A DNA stretch of 64,000 bases, taken from Luteolibacter algae (GTDB taxonomy: Bacteria > Verrucomicrobiota > Verrucomicrobiia > Verrucomicrobiales > Akkermansiaceae). Position numbers and translations under genes: made by a program. Location of the stretch: contig NZ_JBHUIT010000001.1 in the NCBI RefSeq assembly GCF_042683045.1, positions 200,508 to 264,507 of the forward strand, given 5' to 3'. This document shows, piece after piece, positions 45,444 to 54,892 of the stretch; positions within the stretch are counted from its first letter, which is position 1; each line of letters starts with the position of its first letter. Under the pieces are notes generated by a model. The model was not told the DNA's origin and made no database searches. It worked only from the letters and a program-made list of their open reading frames with translations.

Positions 45444-47561
45444 GTGACAGAGGAGCAAGGTAAAAGAAAGGGGTTGATCAAGACGCCGACGGCGGCTTTG
45501 AAGGAGTATTTCGGTTTCTCCAAATTTCTGGATGGTCAGGAAGAAGTCATTTCGGAGATTGTTTCGGGGAAGGATGGATTGGTGGTCATGCCGACTGGCG
45601 GCGGTAAATCGCTCTGCTTCCAGATTCCGGCTTTGTGCTTCCCGGGTGTGACGCTGGTCATTTCTCCTCTGATCGCTCTGATGAAAGACCAGGTAGATGC
45701 TCTCGTGACCAGAGGGGTTTCCGCCACCTTGATTAATTCAACCCTCTCGTGGCCCGAGCAGAAGGAGCGGCTGGATGGTATGCGACGCGGCGAGTTCAAG
45801 CTCGTTTACGTGGCTCCGGAGCGATTCCGCGCGGAGAGTTTTCTAAACGCCTTGCGTGATGTGGAAGTATCCCTTTTTGCAATTGATGAAGCTCACTGTC
45901 TTTCCCAGTGGGGACATGATTTCCGCCCGGACTATCTTCGCCTGGGAAAATCCTTGGAAAAAATCGGGCGCCCGCAATGTGTTGCGCTCACTGCTACTGC
46001 TACTCCAGTAGTTCGGAACGATATCAAAAATGTCCTGAAGCTCCGTCAACCTTTCGAACGGGTCAGCGGGTTCTCCCGGCCGAATCTATCGCTGGCGATT
46101 ACCGCCGTGGATAAGGCTGCCCATAAGGATGAGCGCATCCGGGCGATCATTTCCGCCCACAAAACCGGAATTATCTATTGTGCAACCCGGAAGAAGGTGG
46201 ATTTGGTTTCCGAAACTCTCGCGAGCTGGGGGGTGAAATGTATCTCCTATCACGGAGGTATGAGCGACTCGGAGCGGGTAAAGGCACAGGAAATTTTCAT
46301 CTCGAAAAAAGTCGGTATAGCTGTGGCTACGAATGCCTTCGGGATGGGGATCGATCGGGGCGACGTTAGATTCGTCATTCATTATGAAATTCCCGGAAGT
46401 GTGGAGGCATACTATCAGGAGGCCGGGCGAGCGGGACGCGATGGAGAGGCTGCGGTATGTGAAATGCTATTCAATTATGCGGATACGAGAACCCAGGAAT
46501 TCTTTATAGATGGAGCAAACCCGTCTGCAGCTGTAATCCGGCAGATTTATCAATACCTGCTTAATGAAGCGGATGATAATCATGAGGTATTCCGCACTCT
46601 CGAGGATATCGCGGAGAATGCCGATGTTAAAAATACAATGGCGGTGGGTAGCGGCCTGACGATACTGGCTCGTGGCGGATTTATAGAACGTTTTGATGTG
46701 CAGGGCAGACGAATGCGGGGAACCCGTTTACTCAAGCCGGATCTTCTTACTAGGAATTTAGTATTAGATGAAAGCGCGATTGAGGAGAAGGATGCCCGCG
46801 ATCGGGAGAAGCTCAAAGCGATGGTTGAAATGTGTTATTCGCGGAGCTGTCGCCAGCAGTGGATCCTGACGTATTTCGGCGAGGAAGATACTTCACCCTG
46901 CGGAAACTGTGACATGTGTCGTGACCGGAGCGCGGGTGATTATCGGGCGCCGACCGCGGAGGAGCGGTTGATGGTGAGAAAGGCTCTCAGCGGAGTAGCC
47001 CGCATGTCCAGGCGGGGAGCGAATGGTTGGGAAGGGAAATTTGGAAAGGGAAGGATTATCCAGATGCTTGCCGGAAGTAAGTCCCAGGAAATTTTGACGG
47101 CTAAGCTCGATCAGCTTTCCACCTATGGGCTATTGGCCGATAAGACGACCGGCTATCTCAATAGTCTCTTCCGCTCGCTGGCGGACGAGGGATTGGTGAT
47201 AACAATTACCGGCGATTATCCGCTGATGACCCTTTCCGCCAAGGGTGAAAGAGTGATGTCCGGAAAAGAGGAATTCCAGCTCAAGTGGCCGGGCGAGACT
47301 GCAAAGCCGGTCGGTTTGGATGAAAAAGATTTTGATCCGCAGCTATTTGGGATGTTGAAGGATCTGCGATACAAATTGGCCAAGCAAGAAGGGGTGCCCC
47401 AATATCTTATCTTCTCGAACAAAGTGCTTGAGGCGCTGACAAAATATCTACCGTCTGATGCTCAATCCGCGCTGACCATTCCTGGCATCGGCGAAGGCAA
47501 GGCCCAAACCTATCTGCCTCCGTTTTTGGAAATGATCCGCACTTTCCAAGCGATGAAATAA
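45444..47561 (+). CDS. recQ: ATP-dependent DNA helicase RecQ
   Basis: The 705-residue protein starts at a GTG. Motif I MPTGGGKSLCFQIP lies at about 48-60, DEAH box IDEAHCLSQWGHDFRPDY at about 147, the second RecA domain has ATNAFGMGIDRGDVRF and YYQEAGRAGRDG, and zinc-binding cysteines lie in SRSCRQQWILTYF and CGNCDMC. Winged-helix and HRDC domains (TKYLPSDAQSALTIPGIGEGK) end the protein. It unwinds DNA in recombination and repair. It is convergent with the next gene, with a 4-bp gap. Confidence 0.97.
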   Translation: MTEEQGKRKGLIKTPTAALKEYFGFSKFLDGQEEVISEIVSGKDGLVVMPTGGGKSLCFQIPALCFPGVTLVISPLIALMKDQVDALVTRGVSATLINSTLSWPEQKERLDGMRRGEFKLVYVAPERFRAESFLNALRDVEVSLFAIDEAHCLSQWGHDFRPDYLRLGKSLEKIGRPQCVALTATATPVVRNDIKNVLKLRQPFERVSGFSRPNLSLAITAVDKAAHKDERIRAIISAHKTGIIYCATRKKVDLVSETLASWGVKCISYHGGMSDSERVKAQEIFISKKVGIAVATNAFGMGIDRGDVRFVIHYEIPGSVEAYYQEAGRAGRDGEAAVCEMLFNYADTRTQEFFIDGANPSAAVIRQIYQYLLNEADDNHEVFRTLEDIAENADVKNTMAVGSGLTILARGGFIERFDVQGRRMRGTRLLKPDLLTRNLVLDESAIEEKDARDREKLKAMVEMCYSRSCRQQWILTYFGEEDTSPCGNCDMCRDRSAGDYRAPTAEERLMVRKALSGVARMSRRGANGWEGKFGKGRIIQMLAGSKSQEILTAKLDQLSTYGLLADKTTGYLNSLFRSLADEGLVITITGDYPLMTLSAKGERVMSGKEEFQLKWPGETAKPVGLDEKDFDPQLFGMLKDLRYKLAKQEGVPQYLIFSNKVLEALTKYLPSDAQSALTIPGIGEGKAQTYLPPFLEMIRTFQAMK

Positions 47562-47565
47562 ACCG

Positions 47566-48201
47566 CTACTCCCGGACAGGAATAGCTCGCGGAGCGGGCT
47601 CCGAGATGCTCCGGACAATGGATTGGACGTCCCTATCTACAGGATCGGTCTCCTTTGTTACTTCTTCGGAATTTTCCGTGGGAGCCGGCTCCGGCTTTTC
47701 TACAACGATTTTGGATTGCGGATCCTCTCCTTCCGAAAGTGAACTGTCAAATTTCTCGAACAATTTAAAGCCTCCCCAAATCAATGCTCCGGTAAAGACG
47801 ACCAACCAGATAGCTGCAAACGCACCATTTGAGTTACTGTCCTTGCGCTTTTCCCGTGGCGGAGCCATAGGCACCGGATCGCTTAAATCAATAAAAGCCT
47901 CGATCTGGCCGTCAATCATTGTGGCGGGAACCAGATCATCCAGCCACGGATCCACATCGGCACCTATATATTCACTATATTGGCGTAAAAAGCTTTTTGC
48001 ATAAAGTGGACTTGAAAAGAAACCAAAGTTTTCGCTCTCCAATGCCTCAACCACGGCACGAGGCATTTTAGCAAGGTATACGGCATCATCGACAGTGATA
48101 CCTGCCGCTTCGCGTGCGCTACGCAATCGATCTCCGAGACTTTCTTCCATTACCTTCAAGCTTTCCGTATGCATCAAAGCGCATCTTTTCTCGTTATGCA
48201 A
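47566..48201 (-). CDS. RodZ-like helix-turn-helix membrane protein
   Basis: The 211-residue protein (start 48201; 48174 or 48150 also possible) has a cytoplasmic HTH of the RodZ type (LGDRLRSAREAAGITVDDAVYLAKMP, about residues 22-95). One transmembrane helix (FAAIWLVVFTGALIWGGF) and a short Pro/Glu-rich outer tail follow. RodZ links MreB to the cell envelope. The tail lacks the beta-domain of full-length RodZ, so the function is inferred from domain layout. It is divergent from bamA. Confidence 0.75.
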   Translation of the reverse strand: MHNEKRCALMHTESLKVMEESLGDRLRSAREAAGITVDDAVYLAKMPRAVVEALESENFGFFSSPLYAKSFLRQYSEYIGADVDPWLDDLVPATMIDGQIEAFIDLSDPVPMAPPREKRKDSNSNGAFAAIWLVVFTGALIWGGFKLFEKFDSSLSEGEDPQSKIVVEKPEPAPTENSEEVTKETDPVDRDVQSIVRSISEPAPRAIPVRE

Positions 48202-48364
48202 CTTATCGTGGGTTCTGAATGTGAATTCCTTTAATAAAATTCACAGAATCCTCCGGTCGGCCGAAATACTTGTAATTACAGTAATTACCTGAGGTATTTA
48301 CGCGCTATTGGTCTTGACGCAGAGGCCATGGGGCAGGCTTTATCTGTGCGACATCAATTTCATT

Positions 48365-50701
48365 ATGACTTCCTCAAAATTTTTACTACCGGGTCGCGGA
48401 TGGCTCTTGAGTCGCTTGGCTCTCATGGCTTTGGTCTTTATCACTGCATTCACGGGCCAATTGAAGGCTCAGGATTTTGAGGGCAAAAATATTTCGGAAG
48501 TCGCTATTAGATACCGCGGTGCAAAGACGGTTGATGAGGCTCGGTTGCGCAATCTCATGTCTACAAAAGCCGGGACGCAATATCGTGCGGAACGTTTGGA
48601 TAACGATATCAAAACGCTTTTTGAGTCTGGCCTGATTGACGATGTCCGTTTTCTTGCAGAGCCAGTCGGTAGTGGCGTGCGTGTGATTGCAGATGTCCTC
48701 ACCCGCCCGGCAATCAACGGTGTTGGTTTCGTGGGGAATACTATTTTCTCAGATCAAAAACTGGCCAAGGAGACAAAATTGAAATCCGGCGGCTCAATGA
48801 GTGATGCGGAAATTCTCGAAGCCCGGCGGAACATCGAGGAATATTATCAAGGTTACGGTTATCCGGATGTTTTGGTTTCCCATCGCACCCAAGCGACTGG
48901 CCAGGCAGGTCTTTCCGATCTGATCTTCGTGATCGACGAGGGAGCGAAGAATGAAGTTCGTAAAATTCGGTTCGAAGGAAATACGGTTTTCACCACTCCC
49001 GAGCTCAAGAAGGAGATGAAAACAAAAGAAAAAGGATGGTTTTCATGGCTGACGAAATCCGGGCGTTTTGAGTCCGACCAGCTCGACAACGATCTCGATG
49101 CGGTTCTCGATTACTACCGCAGCAAAGGCTACCTTCGCGCCAGCAGTCCGGGTATCCGCCGCGATCCGGTGGGCGATGGCCGGGTAGACCTGGTCATTCC
49201 GATCAACGAGGGAGATAAATACACCGTCGCCGGTGTTAGCTTCGGACCGATGCGGGTTTTCAAACCGGAAGAGCTTTATCCGTCCATGACCTTGAATGGA
49301 AATGATGCCTATTCCTCAAAAAAAATGCGGGATGACATCAAGACGATCCGTAGCTTCTATGGTTCCCGCGGTTATGCGGATGCGGTGGTTACACCCGATA
49401 TCAAGGACGCAGGCCCCAACCGCGTAAATATCAAATACATCATCACCGAAGGATCCCGCTACAAGGTGGGCCGCGTGAATATCCAGGGTAACACGAAAAC
49501 CAAGGATAAGGTGATCCGCCGCGAGGTTCCGCTCAAACCTGGCGACTGGTTCAATACCGTTGAGCTTGAAACAACCAAAGCCCGCTTGGAGAACCTTCAA
49601 TACTTCGGGGATGTTCAAGCAACCGGCACGCCGGGTGGCAGCGGTTACCGGGATATCGATATCCTCGTCGAGGAGCGCAACACCGGATCCGTGGGTGTGG
49701 GTCTTGGTTTCAGCTCGATTGACAATGTAGTGGGTTTCCTGACTCTTGAGCAATCAAACTTCGATATCACGAATCCGTGGAATTTCACAGGTGGTGGTCA
49801 GCGTTTTGCGATGAATGTTCGCCTTGGTTCCGAGCGGAGCGAATTCAGCGTTTCTCTTGTGGAGCCATGGTTCATGGATCGTCAGCTATCCCTTGGCGGT
49901 GAGCTTTTCTACCGTCAGTCTGACTACTACAGCGATGTTTATGAGCAGACCAACGTCGGAGGGTCGATCTTCCTGAGAAAGCCTCTTACTGACAAATCTT
50001 CCCTGAAACTGGAATATCGTCTTGAGCAAATTGGGATCGATGTCGAAAGCGGCTCAGACCCACGTTTCCTCAAGGAGGACGGTGACTTCATCCGTAGTGC
50101 TGTAACGATGAACTATCTTTACGATAATCGCGATAGCACCATCACACCACGTTCTGGCGAACGTTTTGATGTCTCTCTTGCTTTGGCAGGGGGAATCTTC
50201 GGCGGCGATGTCGATACGGTCACCTTTTCCGCACAAGGTGCGAAATACTGGAACCTTAAGTGGGACACGATTCTCTCAGTAAATGGTGAAATCGCTTTTG
50301 TGGATGCACTCAATGGTGATGTGCCGATCTTCGAACGTATGTTCCTTGGTGGCGGACGCACGCTGCGTGGTTTCGAATTCCGTGATATTGGTGGCGACCG
50401 TGTCAATTCCGTCGATGAAGTCCTCGGTGGCCAGTCATTGGCATTCGCAAGCTTCGAATATACGGTTCCAATCATCGAGACGGTGCGGGGTGCTGTGTTT
50501 TATGATGTTGGCTTTGTGAATTCCGGATCATGGGATATTTCCCCTGAGGACGTGTACAGCGATATTGGTCTTGGTGTTCGTATCAAGCTGCCAATCAGTC
50601 CTATCCCGCTGGCACTCGATTATGCTGTGCCAGTCAGCTCTCCTGATGATGATGCTGACAAAGGTGGTCAGTTTAACTTCTATCTGAACTACGAGTATTA
50701 A
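48365..50701 (+). CDS. bamA: Outer membrane protein assembly factor BamA
   Basis: The 778-residue protein starts at ATG 48365, with a signal peptide ending near LKAQ; a TTG at 48308 would add an unlikely leader. Successive POTRA domains are seen (FEGKNISEVAIRYRGAKTVDE, INGVGFVGNTIFSDQKL, VRKIRFEGNTVFTTPELK, VGRVNIQGNTKTKDKVI). A surface-antigen beta-barrel contains the lid motif RTLRGFEFRDIGG and ends with NYEY. It inserts beta-barrel proteins into the outer membrane. A strong terminator follows. Confidence 0.96.
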   Translation: MTSSKFLLPGRGWLLSRLALMALVFITAFTGQLKAQDFEGKNISEVAIRYRGAKTVDEARLRNLMSTKAGTQYRAERLDNDIKTLFESGLIDDVRFLAEPVGSGVRVIADVLTRPAINGVGFVGNTIFSDQKLAKETKLKSGGSMSDAEILEARRNIEEYYQGYGYPDVLVSHRTQATGQAGLSDLIFVIDEGAKNEVRKIRFEGNTVFTTPELKKEMKTKEKGWFSWLTKSGRFESDQLDNDLDAVLDYYRSKGYLRASSPGIRRDPVGDGRVDLVIPINEGDKYTVAGVSFGPMRVFKPEELYPSMTLNGNDAYSSKKMRDDIKTIRSFYGSRGYADAVVTPDIKDAGPNRVNIKYIITEGSRYKVGRVNIQGNTKTKDKVIRREVPLKPGDWFNTVELETTKARLENLQYFGDVQATGTPGGSGYRDIDILVEERNTGSVGVGLGFSSIDNVVGFLTLEQSNFDITNPWNFTGGGQRFAMNVRLGSERSEFSVSLVEPWFMDRQLSLGGELFYRQSDYYSDVYEQTNVGGSIFLRKPLTDKSSLKLEYRLEQIGIDVESGSDPRFLKEDGDFIRSAVTMNYLYDNRDSTITPRSGERFDVSLALAGGIFGGDVDTVTFSAQGAKYWNLKWDTILSVNGEIAFVDALNGDVPIFERMFLGGGRTLRGFEFRDIGGDRVNSVDEVLGGQSLAFASFEYTVPIIETVRGAVFYDVGFVNSGSWDISPEDVYSDIGLGVRIKLPISPIPLALDYAVPVSSPDDDADKGGQFNFYLNYEY

Positions 50702-50724
50702 GCTCTAAGCGCAGTCGATTTCAG

Positions 50725-50758
50725 AACGGGATGATCCACGCGGATCATCCCGTTTTTT
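50725..50758. terminator. Bidirectional intrinsic terminator, bamA / rhomboid gene
   Basis: AACGGGATGATCC and GGATCATCCCGTT are perfect 13-bp arms with a 4-nt loop and T-tract on the plus strand (A/T-rich on the other side). It serves bamA and possibly the convergent rhomboid gene. Confidence 0.93.
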
Positions 50759-50788
50759 GTGTGGTGGGATCCAGCCACACCTGCAAGT

Positions 50789-51589
50789 TTATTGCGCTTT
50801 ATACCGTTCCTGGCGCTCGCGGGCACGTTGCAGGCCGAGCAGAGTGATACGGGGACGCAGAATGAACTTTCCGAACGTGTATCCGACAAGGGTGCCTCCC
50901 AAATGGCAGGAATGGCTCACTTTGAACAGATCCCCGAAACCCAAGTTGACCAGGAACCGACCCACCTGCGAAAAAATTCCTAACTCTAGGATAGGATTGA
51001 TTAGGACAAGACTGAGATTCGCTACAATCATACAAATCCCTATGGTTTTGCCGCTGATGAACAAGGGGAGAAATCGGGATTCCGGCGATAATGTGACGAG
51101 TAGTGCCAGATAGCTGAATGTTACCGCAGACGCGCCGACGAGCGTTTCCTGGTCTTTGCTAAACCAAGACTGGGCGATGAATAAACCACCTCCGGCTAGG
51201 ATTGAAAGCCCCGTGAGCAACCGATAGCTTCGCTTTCCAAGAATATACTCCACTTTCGAACCCAGGAGAAGGATGGTGGCGGAATTGATCAGCAAATGTG
51301 TCCAGTTTCCGTGAATCAAACCGTAGGAGAAAATTTGCCAAATTTCACCCGATAGAAAGCTTTGAAGGTTCAGGCCAAACAGGATTTGAGCCTGATACAG
51401 CTTGTCCGGTAAATACCCGGCATTTGGAAGAATTTTGTTCCAGAAAAAGGGGATTGCCTGGCAAATTAAAAGAATTCTCAAAAACTGCCACGAAACTGTC
51501 GATCTCCTGAGCTGCCGAAACGCTCTACCCAAACGCCCGGCAGACGATCCCAACATCAACAAAGTCTTGGGAGGGGCAGGCGGAATCAT
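50789..51589 (-). CDS. Rhomboid-family intramembrane serine protease
   Basis: The 266-residue, multi-pass membrane protein has the rhomboid HxxxxHxxxN motif in LIHGNWTHLLINSATILLLG, the serine motif GASA in ETLVGASAVTFSYLAL, and the catalytic His in SHSCHLGGTLVGYTFG. It cleaves transmembrane helices in the lipid bilayer. It lies 83 bp downstream of nuoC on the same strand and may be co-transcribed. The substrate is unknown. Confidence 0.88.
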   Translation of the reverse strand: MIPPAPPKTLLMLGSSAGRLGRAFRQLRRSTVSWQFLRILLICQAIPFFWNKILPNAGYLPDKLYQAQILFGLNLQSFLSGEIWQIFSYGLIHGNWTHLLINSATILLLGSKVEYILGKRSYRLLTGLSILAGGGLFIAQSWFSKDQETLVGASAVTFSYLALLVTLSPESRFLPLFISGKTIGICMIVANLSLVLINPILELGIFSQVGRFLVNLGFGDLFKVSHSCHLGGTLVGYTFGKFILRPRITLLGLQRARERQERYKAQ

Positions 51590-51672
51590 GACTCAAGGGT
51601 CGGTTCTCAAAGTTAAACTTCAAGAAAGACTTTCTACCGCCGGTTTGTCTGCGGGCTATGACGGATATCCGC

Positions 51673-52263
51673 CTACTGTTGGGGGCGGGCCCGAGGCTCG
51701 CGTCGCGCGTTGTCCGCCGTTGTCGGGCATGTAACAAACGGTCCGCCTTCCAGTGGAGCAATTCCGGTGGATGCCACATCGGGCATGTTCGTTGGTCGTC
51801 CGGCAAGAGGGAAGTCCTTACGAAGCGGGTAATAAGGATAGCCTTCCCACATAAGGATTCGCTTTAGATTAGGGTGATCGGAAAACGGAATACCCATCAT
51901 ATCCCAAACCTCCCGCTCATGCCAATCCGCTGCTTTCCAAAAGCCCACGGCACTTGGGACGGATTCATCTTCTGAGACTTTGACCTTCAGCCTGAGGTGA
52001 CGGCTATCATCCAGAGATGCCAGCTCATATAGCACTTCGAACCGGGGGTCTTCCCCGAAGTGATCCACGGAGGAGACGTCTAGAAGCAATTCATAATTGA
52101 GAGTTTCCTTACAGGTCTTAAAGGCCTCCGTGAGAGCTGAGAGAGACAATAACAGAGTGTGCTCTCCGCGGAATTCCACTTCCGAGAGAATTCCTTCTCC
52201 AAGTGCTTTGCGAAGGGCAGGGATGTCGCTTGTCGCGACGACGTTTTCTTTGACTGCGGACAT
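51673..52263 (-). CDS. nuoC: NADH:quinone oxidoreductase subunit C
   Basis: At 196 residues it has the 30-kDa subunit block WHEREVWDMMGIPFSDHPNLKRILMWEGYPYYPLRKDFPLAG. This is part of the peripheral arm of complex I. It follows nuoB by 15 bp. nuoD is not next to it; the rhomboid gene is, so the remaining subunits must lie elsewhere. Confidence 0.95.
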   Translation of the reverse strand: MSAVKENVVATSDIPALRKALGEGILSEVEFRGEHTLLLSLSALTEAFKTCKETLNYELLLDVSSVDHFGEDPRFEVLYELASLDDSRHLRLKVKVSEDESVPSAVGFWKAADWHEREVWDMMGIPFSDHPNLKRILMWEGYPYYPLRKDFPLAGRPTNMPDVASTGIAPLEGGPFVTCPTTADNARREPRARPQQ

Positions 52264-52278
52264 GGGAGAAAGGAATGG

Positions 52279-52815
52279 TTAGGCGTGTTCTTCGATGAAA
52301 CTGCGTTTCTGATCTTCCGTGGAATGCTCTTTTTCGATTTTTTCCTGAAGCTTCATGAGTCCCTCGATGAGTGCCTCAGGGCGGGGAGGACAGCCGGAGA
52401 TATAGACATCGACGGGGATGAGATTGTCGATGCCTTGGAGAACCGCGTATGAGCGATACATTCCGCCGGAGGAAGCGCAGGCGCCCATGGCAATGCACCA
52501 TTTCGGCTCCGGCATCTGATCCCACACCCGTTTTACTGCCAATGCCATCTTGTAGGTCACGGTGCCCGCGACGATCATCACATCCGCTTGGCGCGGGGAG
52601 AAGCGCATCACTTCCATTCCGAAGCGGGAGATATCGAAACGGGAGGATGCCGTGGCCATGAGCTCGATGGCGCAGCAAGCAAGGCCCATCGGCATCGGCC
52701 ACAGAGAGTTTTTGCGCATCCAGTTGATGGCGGCATCGACACGTGTGAAGATGATGTTGCCCTCGATTTTGGAATCGTAGGCTGCGAAGGTTGAAGTAGT
52801 GTCGGTGCTTTCCAT
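52279..52815 (-). CDS. nuoB: NADH:quinone oxidoreductase subunit B
   Basis: It has 178 residues from ATG 52815; the frame is open upstream to 53244 through the NQG-coding tandem repeat, but that extension is not NuoB-like. The N2 cluster cysteines are Cys47 and Cys48 (GLACCAIEL), Cys113 (GACASSGGMY) and Cys142 (SGCPPRPEAL), with the same spacing as E. coli. A Rex-type operator lies 57 bp upstream. nuoA is not adjacent. Confidence 0.96.
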   Translation of the reverse strand: MESTDTTSTFAAYDSKIEGNIIFTRVDAAINWMRKNSLWPMPMGLACCAIELMATASSRFDISRFGMEVMRFSPRQADVMIVAGTVTYKMALAVKRVWDQMPEPKWCIAMGACASSGGMYRSYAVLQGIDNLIPVDVYISGCPPRPEALIEGLMKLQEKIEKEHSTEDQKRSFIEEHA

Positions 52816-52871
52816 GACGGTGCTCGGTTCGGTGGGCAAGATGGTGTGAAGCACCGCAAGGCTCAAGTGGA

Positions 52872-52889
52872 TTGTGAATTTTTTCACAA
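52872..52889. promoter_or_regulatory. Rex-type operator upstream of nuoB
   Basis: TTGTGAATTTTTTCACAA is identical over 18 bp to the site before ndh at 24102. Centre lies about 65 bp upstream of the nuoB start. Rex releases DNA when NADH rises, so nuo and ndh would be induced together. Confidence 0.8.
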
Positions 52890-53013
52890 TCGATTTTAAA
52901 AGAGAGCCAGCAAAGCAGGCGGCGCCAAAATCCGGGATCACCTCGGGACTGCGGAAAAGGGGAGCTAGCAAAATATCATGAGGTGAAAAGGTCAATCCTT
53001 GTCCCTTGGCGGT

Positions 53014-53148
53014 CTGATTCCCCTGATTCCCCTGATTCCCCTGATTCCCCTGATTCCCCTGATTCCCCTGATTCCCCTGATTCCCCTGATTCCCCTGATT
53101 CCCCTGATTCCCCTGATTCCCCTGATTCCCCTGATTCCCCTGATTCCG
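53014..53148. repeat. 9-bp tandem repeat, 15 units
   Basis: The unit CTGATTCCC is repeated head to tail with 14 perfect copies and a last one changed to CTGATTCCG. Read on the minus strand it encodes Asn-Gln-Gly repeats in an open frame that continues into nuoB; on the plus strand Ile-Pro-Leu or Ser-Pro-Asp. Because units are a multiple of three, copy-number change would not shift any frame. Confidence 0.97.
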
Positions 53149-53244
53149 TTTCTGGAGTCTGCCGGGAGTCCTGATCCGGAATGAACCCTCAAGTTTTTTA
53201 CGTGGTGATTGATTTGCATCTTTGGATGGTGAAGTCTCGAGCAA

Positions 53245-54795
53245 ATGGAACCGAGAGAGTATGTGATCAATGGAGTAAAGTATGTGGCTAGAACTCCACG
53301 TGAAGACGATTTCGACGAGATGATCGAGTTACATAAGACCTGCTTTCCTTCTACTTTGGAGGAGGACGGTGCATGGCGCGTCGATCAATTGGAATCCCAC
53401 CTCCAAATGTTCGAGGACGGGCAGGTGATCATTACAAAAAATGAAAAAATCGTCGGCGTGTCATCGAGTCTAATCGTGACCATGGGGCGGGACCCTCTCC
53501 GGCATCACTCCTATTATGGAATTACCGATGACGGTTATTTTTTCAATCATGACCCACAGGGGGATACCTTGTATGGCGCGGAGATTTACGTGGACGTTGC
53601 AGAACGCGGGCAAGGCATCGGCGCGGTGCTGTATGAACTGCGGCGGGATCTCTGCAGGCGGCTCAATCTTCGACGGATCCTCGCCGGGGGACGCCTGTGG
53701 AATTATGAAAATTATAAAGATAAGTATTCCCCTGAAGAATATGTCCACGCGGTGCAGGATGGATTGGTTAAAGATCCTGTGATGGGTTTCCAGCTCAAGG
53801 AAGGGTTTGTGGTGAGGGATGTGATGTCTAACTACATCCGTGATCCGCGGAGCATGAATTACGCGACTCTTATCGAATGGCTCAATCCTGACTATAATCG
53901 GCACGAGGGAGAGGATCGCAAGGTGCGGGTGGCATGTGTCCAATACCAAATGCGGAAAATCGCTGATTTTGACGAGTTTGCAGCTCAAGTCAGATATTTT
54001 GTCGAGACGGCAGGTGAAGACTACGGTGTGGATTACGTGCTTTTTCCCGAGTTTTTCTCAGTGCAGCTGCTTTCTGCCATGGAGCCATATTCCTCGCGGG
54101 ATGGAATTCGGAAACTGGCAAGCCTTACACCCAAGTTCCGCGAACTGATGTCCACGCTGGCGCGTGAGCAAGGCTTGCATCTCATCGCTGGCTCGCATCC
54201 GGTTCTGCAAGATGATGGGAGGTTGCAAAACGAAGCGATGCTATTCCGTCCCGATGGATCATACGTTTCACAGCCAAAACTACACATTACTCCGAGTGAA
54301 ACGACCTGGTGGGGAATCACCGGGGGAAACCAGCTGCACGTGATACAGACGCCAAAGGCAAAAATCGGGATTCTAATCTGTTATGATGTGGAGTTTCCGG
54401 AGGCCGCAAGGTATTTGGCCGAGCAGGGCGTAGAGATTCTTTTCGTGCCTTATTGCACCGATAATCGCCAAGGTTATCTGCGGGTGAGCAAATGTGCGGC
54501 AGCCCGTGCGATCGAAAACCAGATTTATGTGGTGACCTCCGGTGTGGTCGGGAATTTGCCGGACGTGCCGGCAATGGACATCCATTATGGAAGAGCGGCG
54601 GTTTTTACCCCTTCTGATTTTGAATTCGCGCGCGATGGCATACAAGCGGAAGCAGATCCGAATGTGGAAACCATGTTGGTCACAGATCTTGATGTGAAGG
54701 ATCTTTATCGTTCCAGAGAAGCGGGATCGGTGACTCCGCTAATGGATCGCCGTCGCGATCTATTTGAACTAAAAGTGAATTTTACGGCCGATTAA
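53245..54795 (+). CDS. GNAT acetyltransferase fused to carbon-nitrogen hydrolase
   Basis: The 516-residue fusion has an N-terminal GNAT domain (about 1-200; acetyl-CoA loop RGQGIG at 121-126) and a C-terminal nitrilase-superfamily domain (about 225-510) with catalytic Glu269 (LFPEFF), Lys345 (PKLHITP) and Cys379 (LICYDVEFPE). Such fusions are known in many bacteria but their substrate is uncertain; amide cleavage of an acylated or amidated metabolite is expected. No signal peptide, so cytoplasmic. hisG follows after 97 bp. Confidence 0.9.
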   Translation: MEPREYVINGVKYVARTPREDDFDEMIELHKTCFPSTLEEDGAWRVDQLESHLQMFEDGQVIITKNEKIVGVSSSLIVTMGRDPLRHHSYYGITDDGYFFNHDPQGDTLYGAEIYVDVAERGQGIGAVLYELRRDLCRRLNLRRILAGGRLWNYENYKDKYSPEEYVHAVQDGLVKDPVMGFQLKEGFVVRDVMSNYIRDPRSMNYATLIEWLNPDYNRHEGEDRKVRVACVQYQMRKIADFDEFAAQVRYFVETAGEDYGVDYVLFPEFFSVQLLSAMEPYSSRDGIRKLASLTPKFRELMSTLAREQGLHLIAGSHPVLQDDGRLQNEAMLFRPDGSYVSQPKLHITPSETTWWGITGGNQLHVIQTPKAKIGILICYDVEFPEAARYLAEQGVEILFVPYCTDNRQGYLRVSKCAAARAIENQIYVVTSGVVGNLPDVPAMDIHYGRAAVFTPSDFEFARDGIQAEADPNVETMLVTDLDVKDLYRSREAGSVTPLMDRRRDLFELKVNFTAD

Positions 54796-54892
54796 GTAAA
54801 AAAATGGGGCTTTTTCCTGAAACTTGGCTTGATTCCTCTCCAATCGCGATTAAAAACACCGCCCCCACGACCAGTGTGGCTTTATTTTAGAA

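Larger units (their letters stand above)
52816..53244. other. 429-bp divergent region upstream of nuoB
   Basis: No gene is called here. The stretch contains the Rex-type operator (52872) and the 15-unit 9-bp repeat (53014-53148). It must hold the promoters for nuoB (minus) and the acetyltransferase-nitrilase gene (plus). Confidence 0.6.

Noticed and set aside
53014..53148. CRISPR array
   Set aside because: The units are 9 bp, contiguous and identical with no spacers, so this is a simple tandem repeat.
52816..53244. N-terminal extension of NuoB with Asn-Gln-Gly repeats
   Set aside because: The open frame exists only because the 9-bp repeat lacks stops; NuoB homology begins at 52815 and the Rex-type site lies inside the extension.
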